From Betaproteobacteria bacterium HGW-Betaproteobacteria-9 (lineage in GTDB: Bacteria > Pseudomonadota > Gammaproteobacteria > Burkholderiales > Burkholderiaceae_C): a DNA stretch of 64,000 nucleotides. Of this stretch, positions 59,422 to 64,000 are shown piece by piece; positions within the stretch are counted from its first letter, which is position 1; each line of letters opens with the position of its first letter. The notes beneath the pieces are model-generated. The model did not search any database. It was not told the DNA's origin and worked only from the letters and a program-made list of their open reading frames with translations. A program made the position numbers and the translations under genes. The stretch covers positions 109,475 to 173,474 of the forward strand of contig PHCC01000016.1 in assembly GCA_002842215.1 (NCBI GenBank), given 5' to 3'.

Positions 59422-60030
59422 ATGGGCATCCCCAGCACCGTACTCATCGTGCCCGGCCTGCGCGACCATGTCGCGCAACACTGGCAGACCCTGCTGGCCG
59501 CGCAGCTGCCGGGCGCGCACAGCGTGCCGCCCATGGGCCGCGAAGCGCTCGACTGTGCGGCCCGCGTTGCCGCCATCGAGCAAGCGGTGAGCGCCATCGG
59601 CGGCCCGGTGGTCATCGTGGCGCACAGCGGCGGCTGCCTGGCCGTGGCGCACTGGGCTGCGCAGACCGGCCAGGCCCGGCGCGTGCGCGGCGCCCTGCTG
59701 GCCGTGCCGCCCGACTTCGACACCCCGCTGCCGACCGGGTATCCCACCATCGACGCCCTGCGCGCCGCCGGCTGGTTCCCCGTGCCGCGCCAGCGCCTGC
59801 CGTTTCCCTCGCTCGTGGCCACCAGCCAGAACGACCCGCTGGGTGCGCTGGACCGGGTGCAAGCCCTGGCGCGCCACTGGGGCAGCCGCACCGTGGACAT
59901 CGGCGCGGTCGGCCACCTCAACCCCGCCTCGGGTTATGGCGAATGGCCGCAGGCCATGGCCCTGATCGCCGCGCTGGACGGCGGCCCCGTTCAGGCCACG
60001 GGCTCGGCGCTCAGCGCCGCCAGCTGCTGA
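59422..60030 (+). CDS. RBBP9/YdeN-type alpha/beta hydrolase
   Basis: A 202-residue serine hydrolase: TVLIVPGLRDHVAQHWQTLL (start), nucleophile motif VIVAHSGGCLAVAHWA (near residue 72), a catalytic Asp region (SQNDPLGALDRVQ near 140) and the His in GAVGHLNPASGYGEWP (near 172). ATG 59422 follows GGAGCG. Last gene of the operon; its end overlaps tail-to-tail by 40 bases with the ParB-like gene on the other strand, which puts Ala/Ser-rich ends on both proteins. Confidence 0.87.
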   Translation: MGIPSTVLIVPGLRDHVAQHWQTLLAAQLPGAHSVPPMGREALDCAARVAAIEQAVSAIGGPVVIVAHSGGCLAVAHWAAQTGQARRVRGALLAVPPDFDTPLPTGYPTIDALRAAGWFPVPRQRLPFPSLVATSQNDPLGALDRVQALARHWGSRTVDIGAVGHLNPASGYGEWPQAMALIAALDGGPVQATGSALSAASC

Positions 60031-60824
60031 CGCAGCGCCGCGTTTTCCGCCTGCAACGCGCTGACCTGGGCACGCAAGCGCTGCAGCTCATCGCCCGCTT
60101 CGTCGGCGGGTTGATCGGCCGGTTGCTCGGGTGCCGCTTCCGACGGCTTGCGCTTCGCCTCGCGAACCCGCTTGGCCGCCAGCTTGAGCTCGTCCTTGCC
60201 AGCCAGCGCGGCGGCCTTCTGCTCTTCAGCCGGCAGGCTGGCCACGGCGGCGGCCGCGTTGAGTGAGATCGCCCCGGACTTCAGCGCCGCCACCAGCTCG
60301 GGCTCCGCCTGCTTCTGGATCTTTTCGATCATCACCACCTGACTGCTGCTGAGCCGCGCCGCCTTGGCGATGTCTTCGCGGCTGTTCAGCGGCCGGGGCT
60401 CCGGCACGGGCGTTGCGGCGGTCGGGTTGGCTGCAGGCGCGTCCAGCTCAGCCGACTCGGGCAGCGCATCCTCCCGCGGCGCAGCCAGAAACCGGGCGCG
60501 CCGCTCGGCGATGATTTCGCGCTTGCGCAGCGCCAGCACGCCGCGCTGGAAGTCCGACACGCTGCGCCGGCCCAGGTGCTGGTCGATCATCCACAGGTGC
60601 ACGTCTTCCATGGACTGGAAGCGCGGGTTCTGCACCGTCTCGAAGGGCAGGCCGTGTTTCTGGCAGATGCCGTAGCGGTTGTGCCCGTCCACCAGCACAT
60701 CGCCCCAGAGCACCAGCGCATCGCGGCAGCCCTCGGCCAGGATGCTGCGCTCCAGCGCCTCGTGTTCCTCCGGGGTCAAGGGGTCGATATAGGCTTTGAG
60801 TTCCGGGTTGACAGTGATGTTCAT
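59991..60824 (-). CDS. ParB/Srx-domain protein with C-terminal coiled coil
   Basis: A 277-residue protein. The N-terminal part (about 10-90) has the ParB-like fold (LTPEEHEALERSILAEGCRD; VLVDGHNRYGICQKHGLPF), where DGHNRY corresponds to the GxRR-type nucleotide-binding region in a variant form. The middle (about 150-190) is HTH-like (SREDIAKAARLSSSQVVMIE), and the last 40 residues form a coiled coil (LQRLRAQVSALQAENAALRQ). No ParA gene is adjacent, so it is not a standard partition pair; it may be a plasmid- or phage-derived regulator. Confidence 0.8.
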   Translation of the reverse strand: MNITVNPELKAYIDPLTPEEHEALERSILAEGCRDALVLWGDVLVDGHNRYGICQKHGLPFETVQNPRFQSMEDVHLWMIDQHLGRRSVSDFQRGVLALRKREIIAERRARFLAAPREDALPESAELDAPAANPTAATPVPEPRPLNSREDIAKAARLSSSQVVMIEKIQKQAEPELVAALKSGAISLNAAAAVASLPAEEQKAAALAGKDELKLAAKRVREAKRKPSEAAPEQPADQPADEAGDELQRLRAQVSALQAENAALRQQLAALSAEPVA

Positions 60825-60969
60825 GAAGTCGGGGTTCGGGGAAATGGCTTGGGGGCGCGAATTGTAGAGGGGCGCCGCGGGCGCCGGAAACCGGCAGAAT
60901 GATCCGGGTCAGACCGACCGGTGTGTGCCCGGTTCGAACACGCGGTGACGTTGAAGGAGGAGGGTGCTC

Positions 60970-61218
60970 ATGAGACTTGTGGCTTTGTTGTTGGCTTTTC
61001 TGGTGGTGGGGCTTCTGATTGCTCGTCAATTGGGCGGCGGCTCACCACCCCAGGTTCAGAAGCCGGAGGCCATTTCAGATGTGGCGGTTCCCGCCATGCC
61101 CACTGTTCCCACAAGGCCCCAGGATGTGCCCGGGTTTGAGCGGCAGGTGGAGAGCTACGTCAACGATCTGGCCGCTGAGCGGGCGAAGCAGCTGGAGCAG
61201 GCGGAATCGGGGAAGTGA
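60970..61218 (+). CDS. Small single-span membrane protein
   Basis: An 82-residue protein of unknown function: one N-terminal hydrophobic segment (LVALLLAFLVVGLLIARQLG, residues 3-22), a Pro/Val-rich linker and a helical C-terminus (FERQVESYVNDLAAERAKQL). AAGGAGG lies 9 bases before ATG 60970 (GTG 60964 is too close to it). Stands alone between divergent and convergent genes. Confidence 0.7.
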   Translation: MRLVALLLAFLVVGLLIARQLGGGSPPQVQKPEAISDVAVPAMPTVPTRPQDVPGFERQVESYVNDLAAERAKQLEQAESGK

Positions 61219-61369
61219 ATGGGGCCTGGGCACGCTGGCAACGCATGCGGATTGCCGGCCAATAGCTGCGTTCCCAAGGGCTGTTCTTCTGGTTCGAGCT
61301 TCAGTCGGATTCAGCGGTCTCATGTCGATGCATTGCGGAAACGTGAGGTTCCGCGAGATAGCCGGTCAG

Positions 61370-62674
61370 TCACCCATCCATGATGGGTTGATCGGCTTGA
61401 ACTGCTGCGCGTCCACAGGGAACCGACAGGAAAACATGGGTGCCGCTTCCCGGTTCGCTGGTGACCTCCAGCACCCCATTGACCTCGACCGCCCGGCGCC
61501 GCATGCCTGCCAACCCTCGCCCGACCGCCTGCGTTTCAACGCTGTCCAGCGACATGCCACTGCCGTTGTCCCGGATGCACAGTTCGACCCGATCCAGCGC
61601 CGGTGTGCACTGGCAACTGATCATCAGCTCGGTGGCTCCCGCATGTCGAATGGCATTGGATATGGCTTCCTGGGCGATCCTCAGCGCGTGCCTGACCGCG
61701 AGGGGGGCCATGTCGTCCATGGCAGGCTCATCCCCCATATCCCATCTCAAACGCACACCATTGCGGTCAAGGCTGGGCTGGATCCGGTGTCGCAGCGAGC
61801 CAAGGCCTTCTGCCAGTGTCAGCTCCTCTGGTTGAATGCTGTCGACCGTGAATTTCAGGTCGAGCAGGCATTGTTCCAGTGAGAGCGCGAGGGTTCGGTG
61901 TTCCGGATTCTGCTGATCCAGCGACGACAGTATTGACACCAGGTGCGACCCGACGCCGTCGTGCACCTCTTGGGCAATCTGGCGGCGCTCCCTGGCCTGA
62001 ACAACCGAAGTGACCTCCGTTCGAACAGATGCCTGCGTCGCCAGCCTGGATTGTTTGCGCATTCGATCTGACAGCATCCACCACAGACCCACCAGCGCAC
62101 AGGGGTAAATGAACAAGCCTGCCAAGGGAAGGGCGTCCTGAGGATGGTGCCAGACCTCAGAGGAAAGGCAATACAAAAGGAGCAGAACGGAGAGCACGGT
62201 CACGCTCGTTGAATGCAGTGCAGGGGCCTTCTGGCGCTTGAAGAGCACCACGAGGAGGACTGCTCCAAGGATGATCAGATTCATCTTTTCCCAGAATCCG
62301 AACCACAGCGCATTGCCAGACCACGCCCAGACCCCCAGCACGAGGCCACCACCAATCGCCTGCAGGAGCCAGACCGCCAGAAGCCTGCTCCCGCTCCCGG
62401 CAGAGCCCATCAGCGCCAAGCCAGCAGCGGCTGCGACACAGAACTGGTAACTCATGTGCTCAATGAATTCGTCCAGACTGCTGAGCGGTTTGCTGGCAAA
62501 CCTGGCCTGCCAGATCATGAAAAACATCCAGGCGAGCAAGCCAAAGGCCATGACCAGATCCTGACGCCGGTGGTCTTGCTTCCCGGCCTTGGCAGCCAGT
62601 AGTGCGATGGTCAGGAATACAGCGAGAAGTCCTGTCAAGGGTCCCAGGTAGGAGAACACATCAGGCTCCAGCAA
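61370..62674 (-). CDS. NarL-type sensor histidine kinase
   Basis: A 434-residue membrane kinase. Six or seven hydrophobic segments fill about 1-200 without a large periplasmic domain, so it may sense within the membrane. The HisKA_3 dimerisation part has the phospho-acceptor in RRQIAQEVHDGVGSHLVSIL (near residue 238). The ATPase shows AQEAISNAIRHAGA (N box, near 336), DNGSGMSLD and VGRGLAGMRRRAVEVNG (near 388), GSGTHVFLSV. It lies 31 bases downstream of its response regulator. ATG 62674. Confidence 0.88.
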   Translation of the reverse strand: MLEPDVFSYLGPLTGLLAVFLTIALLAAKAGKQDHRRQDLVMAFGLLAWMFFMIWQARFASKPLSSLDEFIEHMSYQFCVAAAAGLALMGSAGSGSRLLAVWLLQAIGGGLVLGVWAWSGNALWFGFWEKMNLIILGAVLLVVLFKRQKAPALHSTSVTVLSVLLLLYCLSSEVWHHPQDALPLAGLFIYPCALVGLWWMLSDRMRKQSRLATQASVRTEVTSVVQARERRQIAQEVHDGVGSHLVSILSSLDQQNPEHRTLALSLEQCLLDLKFTVDSIQPEELTLAEGLGSLRHRIQPSLDRNGVRLRWDMGDEPAMDDMAPLAVRHALRIAQEAISNAIRHAGATELMISCQCTPALDRVELCIRDNGSGMSLDSVETQAVGRGLAGMRRRAVEVNGVLEVTSEPGSGTHVFLSVPCGRAAVQADQPIMDG

Positions 62675-62705
62675 CAGCGGCTATCGGGTGTTTCTCCATC
62701 CCGGT

Positions 62706-63494
62706 TTACAGGAGCAACTGACTCATGGCCACGTTGACCGCATCGCCCCGTGACCGCACTTGCAGCTTGCGATAGATGTTGCGGATGTGGGTGTTGACCG
62801 TCTGCGCGCTCAAGGACAGTCTGTCTGCAATATCGGGGCATGTATGCCCACGAGCGATGAGGCGGAGTACCTCGCGCTCACGCGTTGAAAGCACTGAATA
62901 TTCTGCGGTGGTTCGCTTGCTGGCGGGTTCTTCAACACTGGGCTGTTCGAGTCGACGCAGCAACCGTCTGGCCAGCGTGGGTGTGATGGGTGCGCCACCA
63001 TTGAATACCTGCAACACAGCGTTGGTAAAGCTACCGAACCAGGAGTTCTTGATGAGGTACCCCGTGGCACCCACCTCGAAGGCGCGCAGAGCGCGGTCAT
63101 CGTTGTCCATGACGGACAACACGATGGCCTCGGCCTGACTGTGTTTTGTCTTCATGTACTCGATCAGGGTGAACCCGGTTCCATCGCCCAGGTTCAGATC
63201 AACGATCATCACGTCGAATTCACTGGTTCGTATGAGCTTTCGGCCTTCGCGAAGGCTGCCTGCCTGCCCGACCAGGTCGATGCGTTGATCCATCACCAGT
63301 TCACCAACGATGACGTTGCGAATGTGTGGATCGTCATCGATCACGATGACCCGGACGGGGCGACCTGGCGCACTGGTGAAAAAATCTGGCCACATCGAAG
63401 AACTGTCTCCAGACGACTCGTTCGTTCCGAATGAGCCCGCAACCACTGGAAACATACTCGGAAGGACGTCCCGGGTGATCGGGGTCTCGTTCAT
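62706..63494 (-). CDS. NarL/FixJ-type response regulator
   Basis: A 262-residue regulator. An unusual N-terminal extension of about 50 residues precedes the receiver domain: VIVIDDDPHIRNVIV (acidic pair), FDVMIVDLNLGDGTG (phospho-acceptor Asp near 99), VLSVMDND and GATGYLIKNS (Lys). The LuxR-type HTH is at the end (LSTREREVLRLIARGHTCPD; SAQTVNTHIRNIYRKLQV). ATG 63494 follows GGAGGAT; a longer in-frame start at 63563 lacks an RBS. Paired with the kinase downstream. Targets unknown; the RTX-type gene is upstream on the same strand. Confidence 0.9.
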   Translation of the reverse strand: MNETPITRDVLPSMFPVVAGSFGTNESSGDSSSMWPDFFTSAPGRPVRVIVIDDDPHIRNVIVGELVMDQRIDLVGQAGSLREGRKLIRTSEFDVMIVDLNLGDGTGFTLIEYMKTKHSQAEAIVLSVMDNDDRALRAFEVGATGYLIKNSWFGSFTNAVLQVFNGGAPITPTLARRLLRRLEQPSVEEPASKRTTAEYSVLSTREREVLRLIARGHTCPDIADRLSLSAQTVNTHIRNIYRKLQVRSRGDAVNVAMSQLLL

Positions 63495-63649
63495 ACATCC
63501 TCCTATTACGTTTGCAAAAAGCAGGAAAGGCCGTTGTTTCTCTCTAATCGGAACCACCTGCAAGTTATCGCAAAAAGCGCCAACGTGCCATAGGGAAAGA
63601 GAGAGCCCTTTGGAGCGTCAGGCGCTGTTCACACTCTGCTCGCACCGTC

Positions 63650-63676
63650 CGGGAACGGTATGCCCACCCGTTCCCG
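63650..63676 (-). terminator. Hairpin after the RTX-type gene
   Basis: CGGGAACGG (63650-63658), a 9-base loop, CCGTTCCCG (63668-63676): a perfect 9-base stem, 36 bases past the RTX gene stop. No T-run follows on either strand, so it may protect the 3' end or be a weak terminator. Confidence 0.5.
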
Positions 63677-63711
63677 CAACGTGGAGCTTCTCTGAGTGCA
63701 GGCTCACAACA

Positions 63712-64000
63712 TCAAATCAGCTGGAAGTCGCTCATCGTGACAATGGTGTGGTTGGTAACGCCTATGAGGCGAACAGAACCACCATCGTCCCCAGTGATGG
63801 TGACCAGGGTATCGCTGCCTTCATCGGTGATCTGAACCCGGCTGCTGAAGGTGGCGGCACTCAGACCGAAAGCCGCAATATTGAGCAGGTCCTGACCACC
63901 AGCCGGATTGGCATCGAACCCGGTGATGACGTCTTGCCCGAAGCCGCTACCGAACACGAAGATGTCGTTCCCAGCCCCTCCCACCATGCTGTCGTCACCT
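63712..64000 (-). CDS. RTX-type calcium-binding protein, C-terminal fragment
   Basis: The last 96 or so codons of a longer protein whose start lies beyond the right edge. Visible: GDDSMVGGAGNDIFVFGSGF, the calcium-binding GGxGxD nonapeptide pattern of RTX repeats, then QDVITGFDANPAGGQDLLNI and SDTLVTITGDDGGSVRLIGV, typical of the C-terminal region that acts as type I secretion signal. The full protein is probably a large secreted adhesin, hydrolase or similar. Stop at 63712-63714. Confidence 0.88.
   Translation of the reverse strand, partial: GDDSMVGGAGNDIFVFGSGFGQDVITGFDANPAGGQDLLNIAAFGLSAATFSSRVQITDEGSDTLVTITGDDGGSVRLIGVTNHTIVTMSDFQLI

Overview
The window is high-GC DNA, densely packed on both strands. 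It looks like a chromosome segment of a betaproteobacterium of the family Comamonadaceae, and a Hydrogenophaga-like facultative autotroph fits best. The reasons are the form II RuBisCO cluster (cbbR / cbbM-cbbQ-cbbO), the cyanide-insensitive type bd oxidase, the Bug-type tricarboxylate receptor, the vanillate demethylase pair with its MarR regulator, the acdR/acdS pair, and short GC-rich intergenic hairpin repeats of a kind I associate with this family. The assignment is inferred from gene content only. I saw no tRNA, rRNA, CRISPR array, transposase or integrase.

Layout. 1-12430: a purine salvage and catabolism block with the xanthine dehydrogenase subunits (xdhB start, xdhA), a divergent LysR regulator, a BMP-type nucleoside/purine ABC transporter (ATPase, two permeases, lipoprotein receptor), a Rieske oxygenase of purine-demethylase-like layout, an adenine/adenosine deaminase, a second BMP receptor and guanine deaminase. 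12647-21222: the bd oxidase and a GbsR/MarR regulator, then housekeeping genes (dcd, a YpfJ-type metallopeptidase, a DEAD-box helicase, apaH, a CNNM/CorC-type membrane protein). 21252-27179: the carbon-fixation cluster. 27192-32101: ornithine cyclodeaminase with an Lrp regulator, then a little-characterised module of a secreted Ser/Arg-Gly-rich protein, a DUF6502-like protein and a DUF5666-like lipoprotein around three operator-like repeats. 32224-36578: MarR-vanA-vanB, then acdR and an acdS gene broken by a stop codon. 36579-42749: small envelope proteins and a four-gene ApbE/PepSY/DUF2271 flavinylation-type electron-transfer operon. 43072-49749: an Lrp regulator with a second AceE-like E1, then a divergent pair made of an XPD/DinG-like helicase fused to a Cas4-like nuclease and a separate PD-(D/E)XK-like protein. 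49776-54128: Rieske ferredoxin, YeiH-type transporter, acyl-CoA ligase and porin. 54129-60030: a Bug receptor, an AraC regulator and a qor-tauD-BKACE-hydrolase operon, probably one regulon for an unknown organic acid. 59991-64000: a lone ParB-like protein, a NarL-type two-component pair and the C-terminal end of an RTX-type calcium-binding protein.

Most notable: (i) the flavinylation operon, in which the DUF2271 protein carries an ApbE acceptor motif; (ii) the helicase-nuclease / PD-(D/E)XK pair; (iii) the DUF6502-DUF5666 module with three near-palindromic 19-base repeats; (iv) a 57-base inverted repeat flanking the araC-type gene, which puts matching operators before two operons; (v) three genes that look damaged or modified: acdS (CAG to TAG), the second BMP permease (frame-changing deletion) and xdhA (an intergenic repeat inserted in frame).
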